Assembly (NCBI GenBank): GCA_039707465.1
Contig: CM077648.1
Span: 69,087,619 to 69,151,618 of the forward strand
Direction: 5' to 3'
From: Rhabdophis nuchalis
Taxonomy: Eukaryota > Chordata > Lepidosauria > Squamata > Natricidae
DNA length: 64,000 bases
Below, one piece after another: positions 10,838-22,416 of this stretch. The position numbers were made by a program, and so were the translations under genes. Positions within the stretch are counted from its first letter, which is position 1, and each line of letters begins with the position of its first letter. The notes below the pieces were generated by a model. The model did not search any database. It was not told the DNA's origin and worked only from the letters and a program-made list of their open reading frames with translations.

Positions 10838-13169
10838 AATTATTAGGCTAATTATATTAGGGCTTGCATGGCTGGACAAGGGGGACCAACAGTCAGCTGG
10901 GAGGATAGGAATAGAAAAATAAATTTGGCATTGGGCCACTGCCACCTATAAAACCAGACCATTACCAAGAATCCACAACCCCTAGTGGTGCCAGCAGACC
11001 TGAAGCCGCAGACCATGCTATTGACAGACTACCCAGTAGCCAACAAGTGTCAAAAGAATACCATGATTTATTGGGGGGTTTTAGTGAAGAAGACTGCAAT
11101 TTCCTCCCCCCTCACCATGCAACCAGCTGCATGATCGAGTTTGAACCAGGGACTAAACTACCCAAACCTAAAATGTACTCCATGACTCCTAAAGAAATGG
11201 AGGAATTGAGAAAATACATCAATGCCAACCTAGTGTGAGGATTCAATGACACAAAAGCCAAAGCAGCCACTTGCTCGGACAGTGGACTGTGAAAAATCCT
11301 TCGAAAACTTAAAAAGGCTATTTGCCCAGGAGCCAATCTTTCAGCAACAAGATTCAAAACAACAGTTCATCATCCAAGCAGATGCCAGTTATGTAGCCGT
11401 GCTAGCAGTGCTTCTGCACAAAGACCCAAGGAAGCCTATGCAATCCAGTGGGCCCTCCTCTCATGGAGACATTTCCCAGAGGGGGGGGGGGGAAGTGCCT
11501 TTTGAGGTATGGATGGATCACAAAAACCTCAAAGCTCTAAAATTGTCTCCCAAACAAGTCCTCTGGACGCAGTACTTCAGGAGATTCAAAGTCAAACTGA
11601 AGTACATCCCAGCAGGAAAAAAGCCTGTTAGCAGATGCCTTGTCAAGAAAACGGCAGTTTGACAGCCACCAGGAAGAAATAGTCCATGCCATCATTTCTC
11701 TTGCACAACCAGCAGCACAAGTAACTACCAGAAGCCAAATCAAGTGGCCACCGGACCTCAGCCAAGACAAACTAACAACTGCATTAAAAATCATGGTACC
11801 AGCCAACCCCTGGCTCTCTGACAATAAAGATGTCTTGACCATCAGAGATGGATTAGTATGGAAAGGATCCAAACTGTATGTCCCTGCGAGCTTGAGACTG
11901 GTGATGTTACAGTGCAGCCATGACTCAAAGCTAGCAGGACATTTTCGATTTCTGAAAACCCTTCACCTCACTAGGAGGCAATTCTGGTGGCCAAAGATGA
12001 AGGCAGATGTAGAAGATTACGTAAAGGCCTGTGCCACCTGTGCTGTTATGAAAATGAGACCAGGAAATCCCCTTGCACTCCTTCAGCAAGTGGCAAACCC
12101 CAGCAGACCTTGGGAAGAAATTGCAATGTATTTTATAGTTGAACTCCCAGAAAGTGGGGAAAACACAATAATCTGGACAGTAATTGATTTGTTTTCCGAG
12201 CAAGCCCACTTTACTGCTTGCTCCAGACTTCAGTAAAGAAGCTAGCTAAACTGTTCATGAAACGTATCTACTGACTGCATGGAATACCCCACATCAACTC
12301 AGACTAAGGAGTCCAGTTTACGGCCAAGTTCTGGAGGGAGCTTTTGAGATCTGTCAGATTCATACAAGGACTTGTGTCCACCAGGACAAGGCTCAACTTT
12401 TCATCTGACTATGAATGGCATGGTGGAACGAGCAAATGCAATGGTGAAATATAAGATGCTATGTGGACTACCAACAAGAGAACTGGGCAGACCTATTACC
12501 ATTTGCAGAAGTGGCTTACTTTAACACCATACATAGCAACACCTGATTGACCCCTTTCCAAGTTACCAGTGGCATGGAATTCGTTCCCCTCTTTGACAGA
12601 GTGGATGTAGTCCCTAAGGAAAGGGTGGGAGAATACATAGAAAATGCTGGCAGACTGTTCTCTTCAACCTCCCTTCTAAGTGGTAGACAAATACATATGA
12701 TTCAGACTGCCTAGTAAAAAAACTGGGTCCTAAATTTTTAGGTCCATTTCCAATCATGAAAGTAATGAATCCAGTGACAGTTCAGTTTAGCCTCCCCCGT
12801 ATACTAGGAAAAGTGCATCCTATGTTTCACTGTAGCCTACTGAAAACTAGGTTAAAAACTCAGATCCAGCTACCCCCTCCACTTAGTGCAAGGAGAAACC
12901 CATTATGAAGTGAAGAAAATGTTAGACTCTAGGTTATATAGGGGTCAATTACAATATTTAGTTCATTGGAAATGAACCATTTTGTCTGAAGCTACCTGGG
13001 ACAAAAGTTGGGATGTAAAGGCAGATAGACTGGTTAAGCAATTCCATGATAAGTATCCGGATAAGCCAAAGGGTCCCCCTATGAGGGGGAGTGGTTAGGT
13101 GTATGATTTTAATCCCCTGTGTTACTCTCATTACAGGACATGCTTTTCTGCTGAGGGGGGGGGGAAGCC
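10838..13169 (+). pseudogene. Gypsy A pol remnant: protease end, RNase H, integrase, chromodomain
   Basis: Resumes with LIILGLAWLDK (end of protease). 11047-11238 gives a pre-RT block (SMTPKEMEELRKYINANL). The RT catalytic core is missing: the next frame (11246-11662) is already RNase H (IQADASYVAVLAVLLHKD, FEVWMDHKNLKAL). 11640-12236 is integrase (HDSKLAGHFRFLKTLHL, RRQFWWPKMKADV, CATC, FIVELPESG). 12900-13075 gives a chromodomain-like tail ([20 protein letters not shown] then KYPDKP), so it was a chromovirus. A purine tract (GAGGGGGGGGGGAAG) precedes the LTR. Stops and frameshifts are frequent. Confidence 0.85.
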
Positions 13170-13929
13170 TGTCAGACCTGGAAAGCATCTTTTACATTGG
13201 GTCTTCAGGCCTGCCACATTTTCTACTGTAGGAAAATAGGAGGGGGGACTATATGAAGCATGGGTGATATATAGTCAAAATAAAATTTCTTTCTCAGAGA
13301 GTCAAGGACACCTTGCCCTGCAGCTGTGATGAGGTGACTGGGAGGCATCTCCAGTTTTGGATGGTGCCTGATTGGATCTTGTGATGGACATGTGGCTGCT
13401 GGGCAGGGATTTGAACTTTCATTTGGGTGGGGAAAATCTGAAAACATTCCCAGATGTCTCAATATGACTGTCAGGGTTCTGAGTAACACCCCCAATGAAA
13501 GAAAACTCTGAGGTTTGAGTTTCCTCAAAGTTCCATTTTGATCAGAGATGTCATATTGGCACATCTGGGAGAACCCAAATCTGAAAGCTTCCTGGTTTTC
13601 CCACCCAATTGAAAGTTCAAGATCCTGCCCCAACACTCACAAGTCTGTCAAATGGTCCAATCATTCATTGCCATGAAGGAAGATTCCTCCCATCCACATT
13701 TATCCAGGTGCAGGCACAAAGAGACCTTGACTTTCTGAGAAAGAATGTTATTATGGCTACACACCACCCATTCTATAAATCCCTCTTCCATTTTCCCACA
13801 GTAGAAAATGTGGCAGGCCCAAAATCCAAAAAGGTAAAAGATGGCTTCCAGGTCTAATAAAATGGAACTTTGAGGAAACTCAAGACTCAGAGTCTTCTTT
13901 TGTTGGGGGTATTACTTGCAACCCTGACA
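13170..13929 (+). mobile_element. Gypsy A 3' LTR with an inverted LTR copy inside
   Basis: Opens TGTCAGACCTGG right after the polypurine tract and closes ACCCTGACA, giving TGTCAG/CTGACA ends. From 13469 to about 13857 the sequence is the same LTR family in reverse (starts TGTCAGGGTTCT, ends CTTCCAGGTC); the forward LTR then resumes at ATAAAATGGAACTTTGAGG. So one LTR sits inverted inside another, or a template switch made an inverted LTR pair. Confidence 0.75.
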
Positions 13930-13984
13930 CCATGTTTAAGTGCTGGTAGATGCTCTAGTAGGCCTATGAAGCTGTTGGAGAGAG

Positions 13985-14335
13985 AGGGGCCTATTTCAGC
14001 ACCTGGTGCCCAGATGCGCTCACTTCCCTCAAGCATTTCTTTGCTAATCTGATTTACAGTTCCATCATCTTTCTCCATCGTGTTTCTCACCATCATGTGC
14101 AGGGAAATAAGTTTGTGGGACTAAAAAAATAGTTTAATCAATCAATTCCAACTTTTTGTGAAAAAAAAAGATCTCACAAAGTTGGAATTGATTGAACTTT
14201 TCTTTTAGTCCCACAAACTTTGGTTTCCCTGTATATGACAGTGAGAAATGCGACAGAGAAACATGACGGAGCTGGAAATCAGGTTAGCAAAAAAAATGCT
14301 TGGAGGCAGCAAGGGCATCTGGGGTGGTGCCAAGC
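13985..14335. repeat. Foldback (inverted-repeat) element centred near 14163
   Basis: Two arms of roughly 170 bp: CAATCAATTCCAACTTTTTG mirrors CACAAAGTTGGAATTGATTG around an A-rich loop, and outer parts (CATCTTTCTCCATCGTGTTT; AATCTGATTTACAG) mirror the right arm with mismatches. Confidence 0.75.
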
Positions 14336-14820
14336 CAAGCGGGGATCTCTCTTAATTGAGCAAGCAGGGCAGGAAGCCAGGCTGTCTGCTGGAGGGAAAT
14401 GCTGCCTTCCGGTCAGAGGCCAAGCCAAACATTTTGTCTATGCAGCAGAGCCCTGATCGTCTTTCCTCCCTCTCAGTACAAGAGCTGCTTCCTGCCCAGG
14501 GGGAGGACCATACGTTAAGCCCTGGGCCTGGCATGGCTTGGTGGCCTGGCCTGTTTCCTGGCCCAGTACCTCTCTGAAAGTGGGGAAATCCAGGCCCCAC
14601 ACTCTTTTGCCAGCCTCCTTCATGCACGCCTGTCCTTGCCCAGCTGTGATGATTTAACACCCACCTCACTTGGTTGTGATCAGTCTTTCCTCTGCCTGCT
14701 AACTCAAAAGAGTTAGCAGGCACAGGAAGGCAGGGGGCAGCTGGCACTCACTGCTCAATTGCTGCATCTCCTGGGAAGCCTCTCTGCCTGCCCCATGCCC
14801 ATTTGCAAATGAGATGGGCA
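14336..14820. other. No identified feature
   Basis: Moderately GC-rich, with a short palindrome TAACTCAAAAGAGTTA near 14700. No convincing coding or repeat assignment. Confidence 0.4.
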
Positions 14821-14821
14821 A

Positions 14822-15490
14822 GCACTCGTGACATCCCGGCTGGACTACTGCAACGCTCTCTACATGGGGCTCCCCTTGAGGTGCACTCGAAGGCTACAGT
14901 TAGTCCAGAATGCGGCCGCGTGGGTGATTATGGGTGCCTCAAGGCAATCCCACATAACACCTCTCCTGCACGAGCTGCACTGGCTGCCTATGGCCTTTCG
15001 GGTGCGCTTCAAGGTGCTGACGACCATCTTTAAATCGCTCCATGGCTCGGGGCCTAGCTATATACGAGACCGCCTCCTGCCCCATACATCCCTTCGTCCA
15101 ATCCGCTCCCACAGAGGGTCTTCTCCGGGTACCGTTGGCTGGGTAATGCCGGTTGGCGACGCCCAGGGGAAGGGCCTTCTCTGTGGCGGGCCCAGCCCTC
15201 TGGAACGACCTACCCCCCGACCTACGCACCACCTCGGACCTCTGCCTCTTTCGCCAGCGTCTCAAGATGTATTTATTCCAACAAACCGGCCTAGCATAAC
15301 CCCCCGTTTCTGACTTTTATCTGAACAAATTTTAATTCTCATGGTTTTAAAGGGTTTTTAGCACGGGATTTAATTTAATAGTTTTTTTTAAATGTATTTT
15401 GTATTTTGTATGGTTTTATATTGCCTGTGCGCCGCCCTGGGTCCTTACAATGAGAAGGGCGGGGTATAAATTTAATTTAAAAAAATAAAA
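14822..15490 (+). mobile_element. L2-type LINE, 3' fragment
   Basis: Begins in the C-terminal RT extension (TSRLDYCNALYMGLPLRCTR) and continues to the GPS/ALWNDLPP-type block, with a frame break near 15110. The 3' UTR has CTGTGCGCCGCCCTGGGTCC and an A-rich tail at 15475-15515. Heavily 5'-truncated. Confidence 0.88.
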
Positions 15491-15515
15491 AAATTAAAAA
15501 TAAATAAAAAATAAG

Positions 15516-15840
15516 CCTGATAAAGAGCCAGTTCAGGTTTCCGATCCTGGGGCCCTTCTCCATCTCCCAATATTTGAAGAATTGTTCTTCAAACTCCCAC
15601 CCTCCCTGGGCCTGCAAAGTGGCCAGATGTCTGCCAGCATTCAGGTGTTGGAAGAGGAGTGCTGAGGAGAGGGTGAGCGGAAGGAGCTCTGGCCCTGTCT
15701 GCACAAGCCCACACCTCCTGAGGGGATCCACTGTTGGGGACTCCTCGAGGGACCCTTTCTGGCAGGGTTCACCCAGTTTCTTCTCCCTTCTTGCTCCCAC
15801 AAGAACTGGTTGTTAAATTATTTGAATTCCACCATTGGCT
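15516..15840. repeat. hAT-type MITE end plus unassigned sequence
   Basis: 15804-15837 matches the reverse end of the CAGTGGTGGGATTC MITE family (ACTGGTTGTTAAATTATTTG then TTCCACCATTGG). The stretch before it is unassigned. Confidence 0.4.
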
Positions 15841-15876
15841 CTATCTCTGTATAAATATTTTAGGAAAGCAGCAGGA

Positions 15877-15935
15877 TATACATACATACATACATACATA
15901 CATACATACATACATACATACATACATACATACAT
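15877..15935. repeat. (ATAC)n microsatellite
   Basis: About 14 uninterrupted ATAC units. Confidence 0.98.
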
Positions 15936-15939
15936 GAGA

Positions 15940-16750
15940 CAATATTTTCACAGCTCCTGTTTTTAGGCCCGTTTAAGGGAGGAGACAAACTGTCATCCTT
16001 CTCTGCCCTTCGACTCAACCTAGAGATCCTCCAGATCTCAGTTTGTCTCCTCCCTTAAACGGGCCTCAAAACAGGAGCTGTGAAAATATTCTCTCCTCAA
16101 TAAGAGTCCTGTAAAAGGCTGATGTAATCAGGGAAAGCCGGTTAGCTCAAGGCATAGGAAGGGTTGCCTGAAATGCTGGAAAGTGCCGGTTCAAATCCCA
16201 GTAGATGAAGTATGGCCAGCTGAAGAAGGCTAAAAAGCCTGAAATAGATCTATCCTGGTCTCTTAATTATTAAATCAGCCCTTAAAAATCTAACACATAC
16301 CTAAAAAACAGCAGCAATCTTAATGGGTCTCTGTCTGGATGATCTCTAGGTTGAGTCGAAGGGCAGAGAAGGATGACAGTATGTCTCCTCCCTTAAAAAA
16401 AGGCCTAAAAAACAGGAGCTGTAAAAATATTCTCTCATCAATAAGAGGCCTGTAAAAGGCTGATGTCATCAGGGAAAGCTGGTTAGCTCAAGGCATAGGA
16501 AGGCTTGCCTGAAATGCTGGAAAGTGCCGGTTCAAATCCCAGTAGATGAAGTATGGCCAGCTGAAGAAGGCTAAAATGCCTGAAATAGATCTATCCTGGT
16601 CTCTTAATTATTAAATCAGCCCTTAAAAATCTAACACATACCTAAAAAACAGCAGCAATCTTAATGGGTCTCTGTCTGGATGATCTCTAGGTTGAGTCGA
16701 AGGGCAGAGAAGGATGACAGTATGTCTCCTCCCTTAAAAAACGGGCCTAA
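15940..16750 (+). repeat. Plus-oriented part of the tRNA-headed tandem repeat, with palindromic start
   Basis: 15944-16094 is an inverted repeat (ACAGCTCCTGTTTTTAGGCC against GGCCTCAAAACAGGAGCTGT). Two direct units follow (about 344 bp apart), each with tRNA-like GGTTAGCTCAAGGCATAGG (A box), GGTTCAAATCCCAGTAG (B box), GAGACC-type core and GGGAGGAGACA. This is opposite in orientation to the units after 16750. Confidence 0.85.
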
Positions 16751-16975
16751 AATATATATATATTAGCTCTCATCAGTTGGCCACACCCCACTGGGATTCG
16801 AACCGGGGCTGTAATGAATCCAAGGCAGAAGCCTAGTACTCCAGCCTAATCAGTTCTACCCTGTTTCATCAGCTAATCCAGGAGTATTTAGTATAGACAA
16901 TTGTTTCCACAACTTCCTGTCAGGGCCCCAATTAAGGGAGGAGACATGCTGTTGAGCCGACAGGCAGAGAGGGAA
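16751..16975 (-). repeat. Diverged antisense unit of the same family
   Basis: Carries GGGATTCGAACCGGGGCTGT (B box on the minus strand) and AATTAAGGGAGGAGACATGC; resembles the 1640-2085 copy more than the array that follows. Confidence 0.6.
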
Positions 16976-16990
16976 ACATATATATATGTT

Positions 16991-18966
16991 AGCCCTCGTC
17001 AGCTGGCCATACTTCCCTACAGGGATTTGAACTGGTGCTCTCCAGCATTCGAAGCAGGCTTCTCTATGCCTTGAGCTAACCAGTTTCCCTGATTACATCA
17101 TCCTTTCTACAGGACTTTATTGATGAAGTGGATATATTGTTACAGCTTCCTGTTAGGCCTATTTAAGGGAGGAGACAAACTTGTCATCCTTCTCTGTCCT
17201 TCGACTCAACCTAGAGACCATCCAGACAGAGACCTATTAAATTGCTGCTGTCTTTTTAGATATGTGTTAAATTTCTTTAAGGGATGATTAATAATAATTA
17301 AATAAGAGACCAGGATGGATCCATTTCGGGCTCCTTAGCCCTCGTCAGCTGGCCATACTTCCCTACAGGGATTTGAACTGGTGCTCTCCAGCATTCGAAG
17401 CAGGCTTCTCTATGCCTTGAGCTAACCAGTTTCCCTGATTACATCATCCTTTCTACAGGACTTTATTGATGAAGTGGATATATTGTTACAGCTTCCTGTT
17501 AGGCCTATTTAAGGGAGGAGACAAACTTGTCATCCTTCTCTGTCCTTCGACTCAACCTAGAGACCATCCAGACAGAGACCTATTAAATTGCTGCTGTCTT
17601 TTTAGATATGTGTTAAATTTCTTTAAGGGATGATTAATAATAATTAAATAAGAGACCAGGATGGATCCATTTCAGGCTCCTTAGCCCTCGTCAGCTGGCC
17701 ATACTTCCCTACAGGGATTTGAACTGGTGCTCTCCAGCATTCGAAGCAGGCTTCTCTATGCCTTGAGCTAACCAGTTTCCCTGATTACATCATCCTTTCT
17801 ACAGGACTTTATTGATGAAGTGGATATATTGTTACAGCTTCCTGTTAGGCCTATTTAAGGGAGGAGACAAACTTGTCATCCTTCTCTGTCCTTCGACTCA
17901 ACCTAGAGACCATCCAGACAGAGACCTATTAAATTGCTGCTGTCTTTTTAGATATGTGTTAAATTTCTTTAAGGGATGATTAATAATAATTAAATAAGAG
18001 ACCAGGATGGATCCATTTCGGGCTCCTTAGCCCTCGTCAGCTGGCCATACTTCCCTACAGGGATTTGAACTGGTGCTCTCCAGCATTCGAAGCAGGCTTC
18101 TCTATGCCTTGAGCTAACCAGTTTCCCTGATTACATCATCCTTTCTACAGGACTTTATTGATGAAGTGGATATATTGTTACAGCTTCCTGTTAGGCCTAT
18201 TTAAGGGAGGAGACAAACTTGTCATCCTTCTCTGTCCTTCGACTCAACCTAGAGACCATCCAGACAGAGACCTATTAAATTGCTGCTGTCTTTTTAGATA
18301 TGTGTTAAATTTCTTTAAGGGATGATTAATAATAATTAAATAAGAGACCAGGATGGATCCATTTCGGGCTCCTTAGCCCTCGTCAGCTGGCCATACTTCC
18401 CTACAGGGATTTGAACTGGTGCTCTCCAGCATTCGAAGCAGGCTTCTCTATGCCTTGAGCTAACCAGTTTCCCTGATTACATCATCCTTTCTACAGGACT
18501 TTATTGATGAAGTGGATATATTGTTACAGCTTCCTGTTAGGCCTATTTAAGGGAGGAGACAAACTTGTCATCCTTCTCTGTCCTTCGACTCAACCTAGAG
18601 ACCATCCAGACAGAGACCTATTAAATTGCTGCTGTCTTTTTAGATATGTGTTAAATTTCTTTAAGGGATGATTAATAATAATTAAATAAGAGACCAGGAT
18701 GGATCCATTTCGGGCTCCTTAGCCCTCGTCAGCTGGCCATACTTCCCTACAGGGATTTGAACTGGTGCTCTCCAGCATTCGAAGCAGGCTTCTCTATGCC
18801 TTGAGCTAACCAGTTTCCCTGATTACATCATCCATTCTACAGGACTTTATTGATGAAGTGGATATATTGTTACAGCTTCCTGTTAGGCCTATTTAAGGGA
18901 GGAGACAAACTTGTCATCCTTCTCTGTCCTTCGACTCAACCTAGAGACCATCCAGACAGAGACCTA
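16991..18966 (-). repeat. 346-bp tandem array, 5.7 units, tRNA-like module in each
   Basis: Units begin (CTCGTCAGCTGGCC) at 16995, 17341, 17687, 18033, 18379 and 18725, exactly 346 bp apart; the last is cut at 18966. Units are nearly identical. On the minus strand each has GGTTAGCTCAAGGCATAG (A-box match) and about 40 bp later CAGTTCAAATCCC-type B box, then CAGCTGGCCA and a poly-pyrimidine/AT part. It looks like a satellite formed from a tRNA-derived SINE-like unit. Confidence 0.92.
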
Positions 18967-18967
18967 G

Positions 18968-19080
18968 GTTGGGACAAGTAACAGGAGCTCACTTCGCTAG
19001 GGATTCAAACTGTCAACCTGCCAACCTTTCTGATCGATAAGCTCAGCATCTTAACCACTGAGCCACTGCATCTCTTTACC
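18968..19080 (-). mobile_element. tRNA-derived SINE fragment
   Basis: Minus strand reads GCAGTGGCTCAGTGGTTAAG (A box) and GACAGTTTGAATCCCTAGCG (B box), the head of a tRNA SINE. Confidence 0.7.
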
Positions 19081-19199
19081 TTTTAGGAGGCTTATAAATA
19101 GATAAATGTCTTTCACAAATTTTGTCCATCTAAGAGTAAAAAACTATTTCACTATTTGAGGAAACTTAATCTGAATATAAGTCTTTCTTCAAGAAACAC

Positions 19200-20475
19200 T
19201 TATTGAAACAAAACAAGAAATATTTGATAAATAAATGATTAGAAGAAGAATTTATATTAGCTAGTATAAAAAAGATTAATGGAGTTGTTTTATATATAAA
19301 ATCCTAATTCAAACCTAAGCTACTTATAGCAGATGAACGTGGTAGATTTGTAGCAGCGGAAACAGAACTTAATGGGATAAAATCAATAGTGGTGGGCATG
19401 TACAGGTGAAATGATGATAGAAGCAATTTTTTTGATCATTTAATGGATCAGTTACTGCCTTTCTTGTATGGAAACTAGCTTATGTTGGGGGATTGGAATA
19501 GAGTGACGACACCAGCTTTGGATAGAACATCCATCAAAAGGGGTTAAACCCTCACAGGGTAAATTATCTACCATATTTTTCAGACTATAAAATGCACTGG
19601 TGTATAAGATGCACCCAGCTTTTGAAGAGATAAGAAAAAAAAAGTTTTTGCCTTCCCTCGCCCCCAGCAGCCCTCAGCAGGGCTGGGGCAAGGCAAAAAA
19701 AGTCTCAGTTTTTGTGAAAATCTGCCCATTTTTTTTCAAAAAACAGAGGAATTTTTGCCTTGCCCCAGCCCTGCTGAAGCCTGCAGAGGGCTGCTGGGAG
19801 CTGAGGGAAGGCAAAAAAAGCCTCTGTTTTTGTGAAAAGCAGGCCATTTTCGCAAAAATGGGGGGGGGGGGGCTTTGGGAGGCCAAAAATGACTGTATTT
19901 GGTGTATAAGACACACCAACATTTCCATGCTCTTTTGGGGGGGGGGGAGGTGCTTCTTATACTCTGAAAAATACAGTAAGACCTTCTTTGAGATGATGTA
20001 TAATCTAGCGCTAATAGATTCATGGAAATATAAAAATGGAGATACCAGAGAATATACCTTCTTCCCTGAAAGACATAAATCTTTTTCAAGGATTGACAGG
20101 ATATGGATATCTAAAAATCTCGCAAATAAAATTCTGAAAGTGGACATTCTGCCCAAATCTTTCTCTGACCAGAATCCTGTGCTTTTGGTTTTAAGAGGAA
20201 AGAGCTCAAATTTCAGATGGAGATTAAATGAAGTGATTCTACAAAAGGAATGGATTGTAAAAGACTGTAAAAAGAAACTGCAGGAATACTTTGAGAATAA
20301 TTTTGGAAAAGGAACAAGCTTAACGACAGTATGGGATGCCAGTATATCGGTTATGAGGGGCTATTTTATACAGTATAATTGCTTAGAGAAGAAAATATCC
20401 CAGGAAAAGATGCAAAAGATATTGGATGAAATTAGAAAGAAAGAAATTCAGTTGCAGAAAGTCTTTCACAAATGT
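19200..20475 (+). pseudogene. L1 ORF2 endonuclease relic, interrupted by a MITE
   Basis: 19260-19568 contains L1-like DERGRFVAAETELNGIKSIV, VVGMY and GDWN (apurinic-type endonuclease). After the MITE it continues at 19979 with FFPERHKSFSRIDRIWISK and SDQNPVLLVLRG, where the canonical SDH histidine is Gln, then ORF2 linker sequence to about 20475. Stops occur in the upstream part. There is no RT domain. It is a dead L1 fragment. Confidence 0.8.
19571..19976. mobile_element. TA-flanked MITE (CCATATTTTTCAG end), 406 bp
   Basis: Left end CCATATTTTTCAGACTATAA mirrors right end TTATACTCTGAAAAATACAG; TA on both sides (19569-19570, 19977-19978). Interior has GGTGTATAAGATGCACC and mirrored CTGCTGGG/GCAGCCCTC segments. 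Ends resemble mariner/pogo-type non-autonomous elements. Inserted in the L1 relic. Confidence 0.8.
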
Positions 20476-20509
20476 ATTAACCAATCATCAATTTTGTGTT
20501 GGTACACAC

Positions 20510-20726
20510 AAATCCACACGCTTTATGTGGATTTTTTTCTTCTGTTCATCATATCCAATTCTCAGAGACTCCCTTCAGTTTTCTTGACAAGATTTTTCAG
20601 GAGTATTTTGCCATTGCCTTTTTCCTAGGGCTGGGAATTAGTGACTGGCCCAAGGCATCTTTGTGTCTAAGGCTGGAGTAGAATTCTAGACTGATGTCAT
20701 AACCAGTACACCAAATTGGCTCTCAT
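20510..20726 (-). mobile_element. tRNA-derived squamate SINE
   Basis: Minus strand begins GAGAGCCAATTTGGTGTACT and proceeds through a GAATTCTACTCCAGCC B-box-like region and CCTAGGAAAAAGGCAATGGC. Same family as 48140-48350. Confidence 0.7.
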
Positions 20727-22108
20727 TTCTGTGGAATGCCTATAGGTATATCTGCAAAGTATTTTAAAAATATAATACAATTCTTATTCATTTTGTAAAA
20801 GAATCTTTAGTACACTATTAAGGTAGGGAGATTTGGGTTTTGAACTCTTGAATCTATAGCTTACATCCTGTGACAATATCTTTAACACTCTCATCTATTT
20901 ATCTGTCCTTGGCAGGGATGGATTGCTGCTGGCATTATCACTCTTCACTCTTGTGTGTGCCTGATGTGCGCTGTGTGCGCAGTTGCTTGTAAAATTTTCT
21001 GTGCACGTGCAGAACATTAAAAAAGGACAAAAAGCCATGCCAGCAGTACCAGCAGCATGGCCAGCCTGGGTTGCTGCCGGTTCTGTGACCCAGGCCAACA
21101 AATCACTACCGATTCGCCCGAACCACTGCGAATCAGCAGCAACTCACCTCTGGTCCTCAGACTCAATAGGGGGACAAATATGCCAAAAACAGTCGAAATA
21201 TCTGGCTGACTCTGCGACCAACTATTACAATCTGCCAATACATATAGAAATACCTGCTTGAAGCAGTTATTTAGCAGGACAAATAGGTCTCCAAATTTCT
21301 GGTCTGAAACCAGAGTGAAATGAATCTTGATAATTTGCTTTCTCTCAGCCAATACTCTTCCAAGCACTTTGTACTCAAGTGGCATATCTCATATATCTTG
21401 GTACCAAGGAAATTATTTAGGAGAGCTTCTAGTATGTCTCTTTCAAGGCATCCAGATGGTCTCTTGACATAATAGGTATCCAATAACTTTTCTCTGCTAC
21501 CTGCAATCTTTTCTGATCACAGTATTTCATGCTCTGGTAGCTTCCTGTCTAGATAAACTCAATATGCTGCATATGGAGTTGCATCTGAGCATGTTAAAAG
21601 GCTACAGACAAATGTCGGGAATAGTTATTAAACTACCCTTTCTAACACATTTGTGCAGTGAAAAGAACTGAACATGAATTTAACAGAGGAGATTGATGGC
21701 TTTTAATAATGGGATTAATTTTCATACTCTTACACCATTAATAATAGAAGACATAAAGGTAGTTTTGGGTTTTGATTTTAAATGTTTGGCTAAATAAGTA
21801 CCCTCAGATTCTAATGCACAGTTAGTGATTGGGCTGCCTACTGAAACCTGTTTTCTCTCATGGTTCTTAATCAAAAGGACATGAATGCATTTGATCCAGA
21901 CTACTTGTCTAGAATTTGGGGAAGGATGACTGAAAATTCTGTTCGTTGCATATGATGTCTTTTGAATGAGGATCTATTTAACTGAAGTTGTCCTGAATTA
22001 TTTGTTAGATTTAAATCCCATATTTTTTCTACTGGTAAGATCGCCTTCATTTTATTTCTAGGGTCTACTTCATTTTATTAGTACAAAAAATATATCTGTG
22101 AAATGGAT
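20727..22108. other. Intronic sequence; possible LINE relic at 21150-21490
   Basis: Mostly AT-rich and unassigned. At 21150-21490 the minus strand gives broken but protein-like frames (LEALLNNFLGTKIY, EYKVLGRVLAERKQ) that may be an old non-LTR element; clade not recognised. Confidence 0.35.
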
Positions 22109-22109
22109 T

Positions 22110-22158
22110 GGAGAGAGGGAGGGAGGGAGGAAGGGAGGGAGGGAGGGAGGGAGGGAGG

Positions 22159-22230
<72 letters not shown>
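22110..22230. repeat. (GGGA)n/(GA)n purine microsatellite
   Basis: A GGGA-rich block to about 22165 followed by more than 30 GA units. Plus strand is all-purine and has repeated GGG runs, compatible with quadruplex or triplex structure. Confidence 0.97.
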
Positions 22231-22233
<3 letters not shown>

Positions 22234-22416
22234 ACTGAGGACTAAATTATGCCATGAGTTTTGGTGGCTGAGGGTAAACCTGAATCTGAGTCTCTCCAAT
22301 CCAGCTACTGTTTAATCATGGTTTGATTTTTATAATATCTAACAATTGAATTATTAAGAAGTACAAATTGTTGTAATGTTTATAAGCAGTTAATGATTGT
22401 TATAAAATGTACTTAC

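Noticed and set aside
16140..18966. tRNA genes in the tandem array
   Set aside because: A and B boxes are present but no complete cloverleaf with acceptor stem could be drawn; treated as tRNA-derived repeat.
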